A DNA stretch of 64,000 nt from Deefgea piscis (GTDB taxonomy: Bacteria > Pseudomonadota > Gammaproteobacteria > Burkholderiales > Chitinibacteraceae), in contig NZ_CP054143.1 of assembly GCF_013284055.1 (NCBI RefSeq), positions 248,001-312,000 on the forward strand. Direction: 5' to 3'. Shown here in pieces: positions 54,499 through 63,835 of the stretch. The position numbers were made by a program, and so were the translations under genes. Position 1 is the stretch's first letter, and the number at the start of each line of letters is the position of its first letter. The notes beneath the pieces are model-generated. The model was not told the origin of the DNA. It saw only the letters and a list, made by a program, of their open reading frames with translations, and ran no database searches.

Positions 54499-55557
54499 AT
54501 GAGCCACCCTACTTTTGCTGGCCTCGATTATCTCGATGCGGCCGTCTTAGCGGTCGATCAGGACGGTTATATTCGCTACGCTAATCCGGCAGCGAATAGT
54601 TTATTTAATGTAAAGCCACACGAACAACAATCGTTAATCCATTGTTTTGGTGAGAACTCACCTTTAGTTTTTGCCGCACAAACGGCATTAGAAAAACGCA
54701 TTTCAATCACTGAGCACGAATTAGTGGTGTTTGGTATTGAGGGCGAAATGTATGTCACGCTCGATGTCACCCCTATTGAATCAACCGCGGCGGCAGTATT
54801 GCTAGAAATACGGCGCATTGATCAACAACGCCGCATTATTAATGAAGAGCGATTACAAGCACAGCAACAAGCCAATCGCGAATTAATTCGTAATTTGGCG
54901 CATGAAATTAAAAACCCACTGGGCGGCATTCGTGGCGCAGCCCAACTATTGGCGCATGAATTACCCGACCCGCAGCTCAAAGAATATACCGATGTGATTG
55001 TCGATGAAGTCTCTCGCCTACAAAGCTTACTTGATCGCCTCCTCACGCCACATCGTTTACCGCAGCTCAAAGAGTTGAATATTCATGAGGTGTTAGAGCG
55101 TGTACGTAGCCTTGTTTTGGCAGAAACGCCCAATGGCTTGGCGGTAAAACGCGATTACGACACCAGTATTCCAACTTTAATTGCCGATAAAGAGCAATTA
55201 ATTCAATCCGTGCTCAATATTGTGCGCAATGCCATCCAAGCCATGTCCAATATTGGTGAAGTGATCTTACGCACCCGCATTGCCCGTCAAGTCACACTCA
55301 ATCGCCAACGCTACCCTTTGGCCTTACGTATCGACATTAGTGATAACGGCCCCGGCATCCCTGAGCATTTGAAAGAAACGCTATTTTATCCGCTGGTTTC
55401 TGGCCGTCCCGGCGGCACCGGTATCGGCTTACATTTAGCACATACCTATATTGCTCAGCATCACGGCGTGATTGAATTTGAAAGCCGAGCAGGACACACC
55501 ACATTTAGCCTTTTCTTACCCCTTAACGCATGGCAAGACACAGGAAGCACATCATGA
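54499..55557 (+). CDS. ntrB: Nitrogen sensor kinase NtrB
   Basis: A 352-residue cytoplasmic PAS-HisKA-HATPase kinase that phosphorylates or dephosphorylates NtrC according to nitrogen status via PII. PAS domain about 8-100 (LDAAVLAVDQDGYIRYANPAA), phospho-acceptor His135 in RNLAHEIKNPLGGIRGAAQ, then N box NIVRNAIQAM, G1 DNGPGIP and G2 GGTGIGLHLAHTY. I set the start at ATG 54499 because GGAG lies 6 bases upstream; ATG at 54487 adds four residues. Its stop overlaps the ntrC start. Confidence 0.96.
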   Translation: MSHPTFAGLDYLDAAVLAVDQDGYIRYANPAANSLFNVKPHEQQSLIHCFGENSPLVFAAQTALEKRISITEHELVVFGIEGEMYVTLDVTPIESTAAAVLLEIRRIDQQRRIINEERLQAQQQANRELIRNLAHEIKNPLGGIRGAAQLLAHELPDPQLKEYTDVIVDEVSRLQSLLDRLLTPHRLPQLKELNIHEVLERVRSLVLAETPNGLAVKRDYDTSIPTLIADKEQLIQSVLNIVRNAIQAMSNIGEVILRTRIARQVTLNRQRYPLALRIDISDNGPGIPEHLKETLFYPLVSGRPGGTGIGLHLAHTYIAQHHGVIEFESRAGHTTFSLFLPLNAWQDTGSTS

Positions 55558-56954
55558 AACCAGTTTGGGTGATTGACGACGACAAATCGATTCGCTGGGT
55601 GTTTGAAAAAGCACTCAGTCGCGAGCAAATTACCCATACCACCTTTGCTTCTGCTACCGAGGCGCTGCTTCGCTTACAAACCGAGCGCCCACAAGCAGTG
55701 GTGTGTGATATCCGTATGCCCGGCGAATCGGGGCTCAGTTTTTTAGAGATGATGACACGCGAATGGCCCGATATTCCGGTGATTATCATGACCGCGCATT
55801 CCGATTTGGATAGTGCCGTTTCGGCCTTTCAAGGCGGAGCATTTGAATATTTAGCTAAACCATTTGATGTCGACCAAGCGATTGCGCTCATTCGCCGCGC
55901 CATGCAAGAGAGTGAAACGCTCAGCCCAAACCACGAAACGGGCTCTGCAGTCCCTGAAATGCTTGGCCAAGCGCCAGCCATGCAAGACGTGTTTCGCGCC
56001 ATTGGCCGCCTCTCGCACTCGGCCGCGACGGTGATGATTACCGGTGAATCTGGCAGTGGTAAAGAACTTGTTGCCCGCGCACTACATCGACATAGCCCGC
56101 GCGCTAGCAAAACATTTGTCGCCATCAATAGCGCGGCCATCCCTAAAGATTTATTAGAGTCTGAATTATTCGGTCACGAGCGTGGTGCATTTACTGGGGC
56201 CGACGCTAAACGCATTGGCCGCTTTGAACAAGCCGAAGGCGGCACGCTATTTCTTGATGAAATTGGTGACATGCCGTTTGATTTACAAACTCGTTTATTA
56301 CGGGTGCTGTCGGATGGTTTTTTCTACCGCGTTGGTGGTCATCAACCGATTAAGGCCAATGTTCGGGTCATTGCCGCAACACATCAAGATCTTGAGGATA
56401 GGGTCAAAGAAAAATTATTTCGCGAGGACCTTTATCATCGACTCAATGTGATTCGTTTGCGCTTACCGGCACTGCGCGAACGTAAGCAAGACATTCCGCT
56501 ATTGGCGAAGCATTTTCTCTCGCAGTCGGCACAAAACCTCGGCGTGGAAATCAAACGCCTGAGCGACGCCGCGATGCAGCAGCTAACTCAATATCATTTT
56601 CCGGGTAATGTGCGGCAACTCGAAAACATCTGCCATTGGATTAGCGTGATGGCACCGGGGCAATGCGTTGAAAGCAATGACTTACCCCCAGAATTGCGTG
56701 CTGCACCGCAAGTGACCAATCAACTCGTTGGCGACTGGCAGTCGTCCTTAGCTGCAGAAGTGCAACACCGCTTGCAACGCGGTGACAGCCGAATTTTAGA
56801 CAGCATGATGCAGGACTTTGAGCGCACCGTGATTGAGCAAGCCTTAGCTCAAACTGGGGGTAAACGAATAGAAGCCTCAGAATTACTTGGCTGGGGACGC
56901 AATACCCTCACCAGAAAAATCCAAGAGCTGGGAATCGATGAGCATAGCGCCTAA
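55554..56954 (+). CDS. ntrC: Nitrogen regulator NtrC (sigma-54 activator)
   Basis: A 466-residue activator of sigma-54 promoters. The receiver domain has phospho-acceptor Asp52 ([12 protein letters not shown]). The AAA+ domain has Walker A GESGSGKE, the sigma-54 contact loop ERGAFTGA and Walker [10 protein letters not shown], with the R finger region [18 protein letters not shown]-type helix-turn-helix closes the protein ([25 protein letters not shown]). The start [10 protein letters not shown] overlaps ntrB by ATGA. It probably drives the glnA promoter at 47256. Confidence 0.97.
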   Translation: MKPVWVIDDDKSIRWVFEKALSREQITHTTFASATEALLRLQTERPQAVVCDIRMPGESGLSFLEMMTREWPDIPVIIMTAHSDLDSAVSAFQGGAFEYLAKPFDVDQAIALIRRAMQESETLSPNHETGSAVPEMLGQAPAMQDVFRAIGRLSHSAATVMITGESGSGKELVARALHRHSPRASKTFVAINSAAIPKDLLESELFGHERGAFTGADAKRIGRFEQAEGGTLFLDEIGDMPFDLQTRLLRVLSDGFFYRVGGHQPIKANVRVIAATHQDLEDRVKEKLFREDLYHRLNVIRLRLPALRERKQDIPLLAKHFLSQSAQNLGVEIKRLSDAAMQQLTQYHFPGNVRQLENICHWISVMAPGQCVESNDLPPELRAAPQVTNQLVGDWQSSLAAEVQHRLQRGDSRILDSMMQDFERTVIEQALAQTGGKRIEASELLGWGRNTLTRKIQELGIDEHSA

Positions 56955-57024
56955 TTCCAGCGCGACGCAAAACCCACACACGCAATAGCGCGCTTTAGGC
57001 TGCAGACACTAAAGTGATATGCAA

Positions 57025-57060
57025 TAAAAAAGCCCGAGGATTTTCTCCTCGGGCTTTTTT
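57025..57060. terminator. Bidirectional terminator between ntrC and the STAS gene
   Basis: AAAAAGCCCGAGGA / TCCTCGGGCTTTTTT with a 5-base loop. The A-tract and T-tract on both sides serve both convergent genes. Confidence 0.92.
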
Positions 57061-57083
57061 GCAGCATGGCGGCATTGAATGAC

Positions 57084-57383
57084 TTAACGAATTTCGAAAA
57101 TTTTGCCAAAGTTCGCAATATCGAGCACTGACTTCACGGTGCCTTTACAATTGACCAACGTAATTTTCTTGCCTGCTGCACGCTCATTGAGTAACAGCAA
57201 CATCCCCAAGGCGGCTGAATCCATATAATCCACTGCCGAAAAATCGATCTCGATATCAGAGAGGCCAGGATGCTGTAAAGCCGAGGTCGTTGCGTGTTTA
57301 AACTCACGATGAAATTCAAACGTAAAATTGCCATTCAAAGCTAAGATGGCGCGGTTATTATCAAAGCGTACATTCACTTGCAT
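57084..57383 (-). CDS. STAS-domain anti-anti-sigma factor
   Basis: A 99-residue SpoIIAA-like protein. The phosphorylatable Ser56 lies in DYMDSAALGMLLLL, and the strand-helix pattern (INFRA-type start MQVNVRFDNNRAILAL) fits the family. It would bind and titrate an anti-sigma kinase. No kinase partner adjoins it; the PP2C protein at 43146 is distant and lacks evident linkage. Monocistronic. Confidence 0.9.
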   Translation of the reverse strand: MQVNVRFDNNRAILALNGNFTFEFHREFKHATTSALQHPGLSDIEIDFSAVDYMDSAALGMLLLLNERAAGKKITLVNCKGTVKSVLDIANFGKIFEIR

Positions 57384-57486
57384 AGACCTACTCCAAAAAC
57401 GTTGATGACTGTATGTACAATATAGTCTAGCCAGAGAGAAGACTTATGCAAAGCTTGCAATCAAAAAAAGCCCGCCAATCTACACA

Positions 57487-58263
57487 TTATTTTTCAACGA
57501 ATGCACGCTCAATCACATAATCACCCGGCTCACCGATTCGTTTAGACACTTTAAAGCCCAATGAGTCTAATAGATTACAAGTGTCTTCTAGCATCGCTGG
57601 GCTACCACACAGCATTGCGCGGTCGGTTTCAGGATTAAGCGGTGGCAAACCGATATCTTCAAATAATTTACCTGAAGTAATTAAATCGGTGAGACGGCCT
57701 TGATTGCGAAATGGCTCACGCGTCACAGTTGGGTAATAAATTAATTTATTGCGCACTTCTTCACCAAAAAATTCATTATTTGGCAATTCATGCTCAATAT
57801 AATCCGCATAGGCTAATTCGCTCACCGTGCGAACACCATGAATCAAAATAATTTTATCGAATTTTTCATACGCTTCAGGATCTTTAATCAAGCTCATGAA
57901 AGGCGCTAAACCGGTACCAGTACTGAGGTAATACAAATGTTTACCCGGTTTTAAGTCTGACAATACCAAGGTGCCGGTTGGTTTGCGGCTGACTAATAAT
58001 TTATCGCCTTCTTTTAAATGCTGCAGGCGCGAAGTTAATGGGCCGTTTTGCACTTTAATACTGAAAAATTCGAGCTCTTCTTCGTAATTGGCACTGGCAA
58101 TTGAATAAGCACGCATCAATGGCTTGCCATCCACTTCCAAACCAATCATCACAAATTGGCCATTTTCAAAACGCAGCGATTCATCGCGCGTTGTGGTAAA
58201 GCTAAATAAAGTATCATTCCAGTGACGAACACTTAGCACTGTTTCATGGGCAAACTTAGACAT
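57487..58263 (-). CDS. fpr: Ferredoxin/flavodoxin-NADP reductase
   Basis: A 258-residue FAD enzyme. FAD-binding RAYSIAS (51-57), the FSIKVQNGPLTSRLQ region, NADP-binding GTGLAPFMSLIKD and AMLCGSPAMLEDTCNLL. The C terminus YVIERAFVEK is the standard bacterial Fpr end. It transfers electrons between NADPH and ferredoxin or flavodoxin, and may supply Fe-S assembly and stress responses. It is on the same strand as etfA, which is upstream by 115 bases. Confidence 0.95.
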   Translation of the reverse strand: MSKFAHETVLSVRHWNDTLFSFTTTRDESLRFENGQFVMIGLEVDGKPLMRAYSIASANYEEELEFFSIKVQNGPLTSRLQHLKEGDKLLVSRKPTGTLVLSDLKPGKHLYYLSTGTGLAPFMSLIKDPEAYEKFDKIILIHGVRTVSELAYADYIEHELPNNEFFGEEVRNKLIYYPTVTREPFRNQGRLTDLITSGKLFEDIGLPPLNPETDRAMLCGSPAMLEDTCNLLDSLGFKVSKRIGEPGDYVIERAFVEK

Positions 58264-58378
58264 TTAACTTCCTTCAAAAACACTCACCACCAAGACGCAA
58301 AGGCACAGCAAAAAGCAGCAACGGGCTAACAAACTGGGCCGATTTATGTGCTATTGATCTCTGCGCTGGTTCAAATTA

Positions 58379-59317
58379 TTAAGCTTTCAACGCTGCTTCT
58401 AATTCAGGAATCACGGTAAATAGATCAGCAACTAAACCATAATCGGCCACCTGGAAAATCGGTGCATCCGCGTCGATATTTACCGCCACAATGACCTTAC
58501 TGTCCTTAATCCCGCCCACGTGCTGCGCTGCGCCCGAAACGCCAAAAGCCATATACAGCTCAGGCGCAACCACGGTACCGGTTTGACCAACTTGGCTATC
58601 ATTAGGGGCCATGCCAGCATCCACCGCGGCACGAGTGGCACCAATGGCCGCGCCGAGTACATCAGCCAACGGCGTGAGTGTTGCTTTAAAGCCTTCGGCA
58701 CTACCAAGTGAACGACCACCGCTAATTACCACTCGCGCTGTTGCCAGCTCTGGGCGATCAAGCTCAACCAAATCGCGGCTTACCCACGTGGTTTGTCCGG
58801 TCTCGCCGGTTGCCGTTAATGTTTCCAGTGCCGCAGCACCACCGGTCGCGGCAACGGCTTCAAACACCGTTGGACGAATCGTCAAAATCCGTAAACCGGC
58901 TGGGGCAACAACGGTGGCATTGATGTTGCCAGCGTACATCGGCCGCACAAAGGTCGTGGCATTAATAATTTGAATGACTTCAGACACCATCGCCACATCA
59001 AGCAATGCCGCAGCGCGTGGCAATACATTTTTACCAAAGCTGGTGGCTGCAGCGATTAATGCTGAATAATTGGCGGCGAGTTGCACCAATAAAGGAGTGA
59101 GGTTTTCTGCCAAGCCATGAGCATACGCCGGCCCATCCGCATGCAGTACCTTGCTCAGGCCCTCAATCTTTGTGGCCTCGCTAGCAATACCTGCCACATC
59201 ATTGCCCGTCACCAATAAATGGACTTCTTCGCCCAATTGGCTCGCAGCGCGAATCGCCGAGCGGGTAGCGGCTTTAATACCGTGGCTGTCTAATTCAGCA
59301 ATCACTAAAACGCTCAT
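58379..59317 (-). CDS. etfA: Electron transfer flavoprotein alpha subunit
   Basis: A 312-residue ETF alpha chain that holds the FAD. The C-terminal FAD-binding domain is complete: VISGGRSLGSAEGFKATL, YMAFGVSGAAQHVGGIKDS and VAVNIDADAPIFQVADYGLVADL. The N-terminal domain is shared with the beta chain. The start overlaps the etfB stop by 4 bases. It takes electrons from acyl-CoA dehydrogenases and passes them to ETF-QO, encoded divergently nearby. Confidence 0.97.
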   Translation of the reverse strand: MSVLVIAELDSHGIKAATRSAIRAASQLGEEVHLLVTGNDVAGIASEATKIEGLSKVLHADGPAYAHGLAENLTPLLVQLAANYSALIAAATSFGKNVLPRAAALLDVAMVSEVIQIINATTFVRPMYAGNINATVVAPAGLRILTIRPTVFEAVAATGGAAALETLTATGETGQTTWVSRDLVELDRPELATARVVISGGRSLGSAEGFKATLTPLADVLGAAIGATRAAVDAGMAPNDSQVGQTGTVVAPELYMAFGVSGAAQHVGGIKDSKVIVAVNIDADAPIFQVADYGLVADLFTVIPELEAALKA

Positions 59318-60060
59318 GGCAACACCTTCTCTGCTCGCAATGCAGCGACCAACTCGGTCACATTATTTAAAATTTTCCCCGGCTTACGTGCTGGCGGTTC
59401 AGCAATCTGTAATACCGTTAACACTGGTGCGCTGACGGCAAAATCGGCAGCAGGCACAGTCTCAATCGGTTTTTTCTTCGCCATCATCAAAGCGGGCAGT
59501 TTAATAAATCGAGGTTCATTCAGGCGAAGATCAACGGAAATCACCGCAGGCAATTGCAACGACACAGTTTCCTGACCACCATCGATCTCACGCACCACGG
59601 TAGCGCGGCCGTCAGCGAGCTGGATATTTGAAGCAAATGTCGCTTGCGACCAATTTAATAAGCCAGCCAACATTTGCGCGGTTTCAGCCGCGTCATCATC
59701 AATCGCTTGTTTACCGGTGAGCACCAAATCAGGCGTTTCACGCTGCGCGATGGCTTGTAAGTATTTAGCGGCGGTTAAAGGCTGCACCACACTCGGGGTC
59801 TCGATCAAAATGGCTCGATCCGCGCCCATTGCCAAAGCGTGACGTAATACATCTTGATTGGCGGCAGTGCCAACTGCCACCACCACCACTTCGCTGGCTA
59901 CACCGGCTTCTTTCAAGCGAACCGCGCCTTCGACGGCATTTTCGTCAAAAGGATTGATGCTCATTTTGACATTGCTAAGCTCGACATCCAAACCGTCTTG
60001 GGTTGGCCGTGGCCGGATTTGATAATCAACGACCCGTTTAATGCTGACTAAAATTTTCAT
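59314..60060 (-). CDS. etfB: Electron transfer flavoprotein beta subunit
   Basis: A 248-residue ETF beta chain. MKILVSIKRVVDYQIRPRP at the start, then KMSINPFDENAVEGAVRLKE and the AMP-binding VVAVGTAANQDVLRHALAMGADRA are typical. The start at 60060 is the family ATG; an extension to 60096 is not conserved. It is divergent from ETF-QO with 156 bases between, so the two share a control region. Confidence 0.97.
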   Translation of the reverse strand: MKILVSIKRVVDYQIRPRPTQDGLDVELSNVKMSINPFDENAVEGAVRLKEAGVASEVVVVAVGTAANQDVLRHALAMGADRAILIETPSVVQPLTAAKYLQAIAQRETPDLVLTGKQAIDDDAAETAQMLAGLLNWSQATFASNIQLADGRATVVREIDGGQETVSLQLPAVISVDLRLNEPRFIKLPALMMAKKKPIETVPAADFAVSAPVLTVLQIAEPPARKPGKILNNVTELVAALRAEKVLP

Positions 60061-60216
60061 GGTGCTTCCTGCAGGCTGCGAATTGACTACCATCAACGCG
60101 CGCGATTATAGAACAATTGCCATTTTGCAGAAGATTGTATTCGGCGGTAAACTATATGTAAAACACATTATTATTATAAACATATTCGATTTTACAGATA
60201 TAGAAGCGAGATTGAG

Positions 60217-61857
60217 ATGCAAGAACGCGACGTCATGGAATACGATGTGCTGATTATTGGTGCAGGCCCAGCGGGTTTAAGCTCGGCCATTGCGATAAAG
60301 CAGCTCAACCCCGAAATTTCAGTCTGTATTTTGGAAAAAGGCGCGCAAGTGGGCGCGCATATCTTGTCTGGCGCGGTGATTGATCCGGTTGCGCTCAATC
60401 AGCTGATTCCCGATTGGCAACACCGCGCGCCGCAATTGGCGACCGCAGTCAGCCAAGACGAATTCTTTTTACTCGATGAAGATACCGGCATTAAGATTCC
60501 ACAAATCTTACTGCCACCTCAATTACACAACGATGGCTGTTTTATCGTTAAGCTGGGCGAAGTCTGCGCTTGGCTTGCCAGCGAAGCTGAAAACCTTGGC
60601 GTTGAAATTTATCCCGGCTTTGCCGCCGCCGAAGTATTGTACGACGACGCAGGCGCCGTCATGGGCGTGGCCGTTGGCGATATGGGCATCAATAAATTAG
60701 GTCAACATAAAGCCGATTACGCGCTCGGCATGGCAATTCACGCTAAATACACGCTGTTTTGCGAAGGCGCGCGCGGCTCACTCGCTGGCGATTTAGAAAA
60801 CAAATTTGCTTTACGTAAAGACGCCGATCCGCAGCATTTTGGTCTTGGCGTCAAAGAAGTATGGCAAGTTAAACCCGAACACCATCACCTCGGCTTAGTG
60901 CAACACGCCCAAGGTTGGCCACTCGACAACAGCACCAGCGGTGGCGCGTTTATTTATCATTTGCCCGAGCATCAAGTGGCCATTGGTTATGTGGTGCATT
61001 TGAATTACCAAAACCCAACGCTATCACCGTTCGAAGAATTACAACGCTTTAAAACCCATCCAAAAATTCGTGGCACTTTCGCTGGCGCCAAACGCATTGC
61101 TTACGGCGCGCGTGCGATTGCCGAAGGTGGGCTGCAATCCTTACCCAAAATGACCTTCCCTGGCGGGATTTTGCTTGGCTGCTCAGCGGGATTACTCAAT
61201 TTCCCGCGCATTAAAGGCACGCATAATGCGATGCTGTCAGGCATGTTAGCCGCCCCAGCTATCGTAGAGGCCATTGCCAACGATCGGCAGCGCGATGAAC
61301 TGATTGCTTTTAATACCGCTTTTGCACAATCAAGTATTTGGCAAGAACTACAACAAGTGCGCAATATCAAGCCAGCGATCTCTAAACTCGGTACTTTGGC
61401 GGGTACGATGTATGCCGGTGCAGAGCTTTGGCTATCTAAGTTAGGGATCAATACCCCTTGGACATTACGCCATAGCACCCCAGACAATACCACGCTCAAA
61501 CGCCTTAACAGCGTTGCAGCGATTCATTACCCCAAACCCGATGGCGTACTGACATTCAATAAGCTCGATTCTTTAATGCTGGCCAATGTCTCGCACGATC
61601 ACGATCAACCCAGCCATTTACAATTACGCGATACCTTAATCCCGATTACCGTTAATCTGGCTCAGTATGGCTCACCAGAAAGCCATTACTGCCCTGCTGG
61701 CGTGTATGAAATTATTCAACACCACGACGCTCCGGCCTTGCAAATCAACGCGCAAAATTGCTTGCATTGTAAAACTTGTGACATCAAAGACCCACAGCAA
61801 AATATTCACTGGGTACCACCCGAAGGCGGCGGCGGACCTTTATACGGCGCCATGTAG
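60217..61857 (+). CDS. Electron transfer flavoprotein-ubiquinone oxidoreductase
   Basis: A 546-residue membrane-associated flavoprotein taking electrons from ETF to ubiquinone. The FAD-binding GAGPAGLSSAIAIKQ is at residues 15-29. ILSGAVIDPVAL and the FPGGILLGCSAGLLNFPRIKGTHNAM region are typical. The C-terminal 4Fe-4S motif is CPAGVYE then NCLHCKTCDIKDP, ending EGGGGPLYGAM. Length and layout match ETF-QO. It is divergent from etfBA, completing the system. Confidence 0.96.
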   Translation: MQERDVMEYDVLIIGAGPAGLSSAIAIKQLNPEISVCILEKGAQVGAHILSGAVIDPVALNQLIPDWQHRAPQLATAVSQDEFFLLDEDTGIKIPQILLPPQLHNDGCFIVKLGEVCAWLASEAENLGVEIYPGFAAAEVLYDDAGAVMGVAVGDMGINKLGQHKADYALGMAIHAKYTLFCEGARGSLAGDLENKFALRKDADPQHFGLGVKEVWQVKPEHHHLGLVQHAQGWPLDNSTSGGAFIYHLPEHQVAIGYVVHLNYQNPTLSPFEELQRFKTHPKIRGTFAGAKRIAYGARAIAEGGLQSLPKMTFPGGILLGCSAGLLNFPRIKGTHNAMLSGMLAAPAIVEAIANDRQRDELIAFNTAFAQSSIWQELQQVRNIKPAISKLGTLAGTMYAGAELWLSKLGINTPWTLRHSTPDNTTLKRLNSVAAIHYPKPDGVLTFNKLDSLMLANVSHDHDQPSHLQLRDTLIPITVNLAQYGSPESHYCPAGVYEIIQHHDAPALQINAQNCLHCKTCDIKDPQQNIHWVPPEGGGGPLYGAM

Positions 61858-62170
61858 TTCAACCCCACCCCACCCCGCACCATCCAGCCATTTGGCGGCA
61901 AATAACATCCTACGAGGATCATTGCCGCCGAATGCGCGCCAGCAAATAGCTTACACACACAAAACACACGCCGAAAAAATTAGCAATAAATTGTAATTTT
62001 TTGCATAAAAACTACGTAAAAATACTTATGCAGGCTTAATAACTATTGATACTATCCATTCGCAAAATGAAAGAATAAGATCAAAAATAGCATTTGCTAC
62101 TTCAGCATGCCTTGAATTTTGTAATTCGTCGTTACCACCCAGAACAATAGTTTTATCTAGGAAAGCCATC
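61858..62170. other. 313-base gap between ETF-QO and the yiaW-like gene
   Basis: No gene. A hairpin (GGCGGCAA ... TTGCCGCC, 61894-61929) with an inner ATCCT/AGGAT stem lies 40 bases after the ETF-QO stop. It has no T-tract, so it is a doubtful terminator. The rest is AT-rich and probably holds the promoter of the next operon. Confidence 0.45.
61894..61929 (+). terminator. Hairpin after ETF-QO
   Basis: GGCGGCAA / TTGCCGCC outer stem and ATCCT / AGGAT inner stem, no T-tract. Confidence 0.45.
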
Positions 62171-62683
62171 ATGACGCCACAAGGCTATCTATTCACTATC
62201 GCCGCCTGCCTTACATCAATGCCAGCACTTGCTTTTGCTCCAGGAATGGAAGAATCAATTGCCGATGTCATGGTCTGGGTGGTTATCGTCGCCGTTCCGG
62301 TGGCGGCAATTTATTTATTTTGGAAAGTCCACGTCTTACCCGAAGTAATTGCAGAAAAAAATCATCACCCACAAAAACATGCCATCCAAGTTTTATGCCT
62401 GCTGTCTTTGGTATTTGGTGGTTTATTGTGGCCATTGGCTTGGTTGTGGGCGTTCGCCAAACCCACCGCGTACAAAATTGCCTATGGCACAGACAAGCAT
62501 GACGACTTCTTTAAACATGCCGAACATCATGCAGATAAATCACTAGATTTGGCCGTGGTTGATGAAGAACTCACCATACTCAAACAAAAAATGGATGGCT
62601 TAAACCAAAAGCGCGAGCTGATTTTAAACCAGCAAACGCCAACCACCATCGAACAAAAAGCCGAAGGAAATAAAGATGCTTGA
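62171..62683 (+). CDS. yiaW: DUF3302 (YiaW-like) inner-membrane protein
   Basis: A 170-residue protein with a leading hydrophobic segment (residues 5-20, perhaps a signal), two further membrane segments (about 35-55 and 76-98), and a C-terminal coiled coil (about 130-160). It matches the DUF3302 family of E. coli YiaW, always paired with YiaV. It overlaps the start of the next gene by 8 bases. Its role is unknown; it presumably partners the HlyD-like protein. Confidence 0.85.
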   Translation: MTPQGYLFTIAACLTSMPALAFAPGMEESIADVMVWVVIVAVPVAAIYLFWKVHVLPEVIAEKNHHPQKHAIQVLCLLSLVFGGLLWPLAWLWAFAKPTAYKIAYGTDKHDDFFKHAEHHADKSLDLAVVDEELTILKQKMDGLNQKRELILNQQTPTTIEQKAEGNKDA

Positions 62684-63827
62684 ACTGATTATTGGCGGCT
62701 ACTGCGCCATCATTTGGCTGATTTTTATCAAACTCAAGCTGTTTCCTTGGAATATCAAAAGCCAAGTGGGCTCGGCCACTGGCGCGATTGTGTTGGCCGC
62801 GACCATTATTTTCACGATTAACGTTGTTACGCCGTCGTCAAGCGATGTACGCGTGATTAATTATGTGGCTGAAATTGTGCCACGAGTACAAGGCACAGTG
62901 ACTCGCGTTGCGGTTGAAGGCAATACCTTGATTAAAAAAGGGGATGTATTGCTTGAAATCGACAACACGCCATATCGACTCAAAGTGAAAGAGCTGCAAG
63001 CCAAGCTCGCTGATGCCACCGCATCGGCCAAAACTTTGTGGCAAGATTTAGATAGCGCCAAGAGCAATACTTTGGCCGCACAAGCCCATTTAGATTTAAT
63101 GAAAAAACGCTTAGCCCAATCGCAAGAATTGGCCAAAGCGGAGGCTGGCAATCAATACGACGTAGAAAACTTTGTCACCGAAGTGAAAAAGGCCGAGTCA
63201 AACGTTGCCAGTGCCAAAACGGCCGAAGCGAAGGTGCAAACCAAACTCGAAGGCGTAGTTGGCCCTGATATTGCCAGCGTGGCACAAATTAAAGCCCAGC
63301 TTGAAGCGGCGCAATACGATTTGGATTCAACCATTATTCGCGCGCCTGCAGATGGTTATGCGGTGAATGTGGCGGTACGCCCAGGTAATTTCTTAGCGGC
63401 AATGCCATTCCGACCCGCCATGAGTTTTGTTGAACACGAACAACGTATTTTGGCCTTCTTCGCGCAAAACGAGCTACGCTTTGTAAAACCAGGCGACAAA
63501 GCAGAAATCGCGCTCAAAACACTGCCAGGCGAGCTAATTTCCGCCAAGGTCGATTCGATTGTTTGGGCCACCAGCCAAGGTCAAATCCTTCAGTCAGGCA
63601 CGATTCCAAATAGCCCATCTGAAATCGTTCACGCGCCTTTAGCGCAGAAATACGCCGTAAAACTGCAACCCATCGCCAAAGAAGGTGAAACCCTGCCGCA
63701 CATTGCAATGGGCGCGCGTGGTGGCGGTGCAATTTATACCGAAAAACTCGCCCCACTGCATTTATTGCGAATGGTGATGATTCGTGCACAGTCTATCGTC
63801 AATTATCTTGTGCTGAAATTACACTAG
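62676..63827 (+). CDS. yiaV: HlyD/EmrA-family membrane-fusion protein (YiaV-like)
   Basis: A 383-residue periplasmic adaptor of efflux or secretion systems. An N-terminal membrane segment (about 27-52) anchors it. A biotinyl-lipoyl-like half motif (VAEIVPRVQGTVTRVAVEGNTLIKKGDVL) leads to a long coiled coil (about 105-190), then the second half (IRAPADGYAVNVAVRPGNF) and beta-barrel. It pairs with the DUF3302 gene upstream, as in E. coli yiaVW. The downstream OM lipoprotein suggests a tripartite pump, but no inner-membrane transporter is seen before the window ends. Confidence 0.92.
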   Translation: MLELIIGGYCAIIWLIFIKLKLFPWNIKSQVGSATGAIVLAATIIFTINVVTPSSSDVRVINYVAEIVPRVQGTVTRVAVEGNTLIKKGDVLLEIDNTPYRLKVKELQAKLADATASAKTLWQDLDSAKSNTLAAQAHLDLMKKRLAQSQELAKAEAGNQYDVENFVTEVKKAESNVASAKTAEAKVQTKLEGVVGPDIASVAQIKAQLEAAQYDLDSTIIRAPADGYAVNVAVRPGNFLAAMPFRPAMSFVEHEQRILAFFAQNELRFVKPGDKAEIALKTLPGELISAKVDSIVWATSQGQILQSGTIPNSPSEIVHAPLAQKYAVKLQPIAKEGETLPHIAMGARGGGAIYTEKLAPLHLLRMVMIRAQSIVNYLVLKLH

Positions 63828-63835
63828 GAGGGTGA

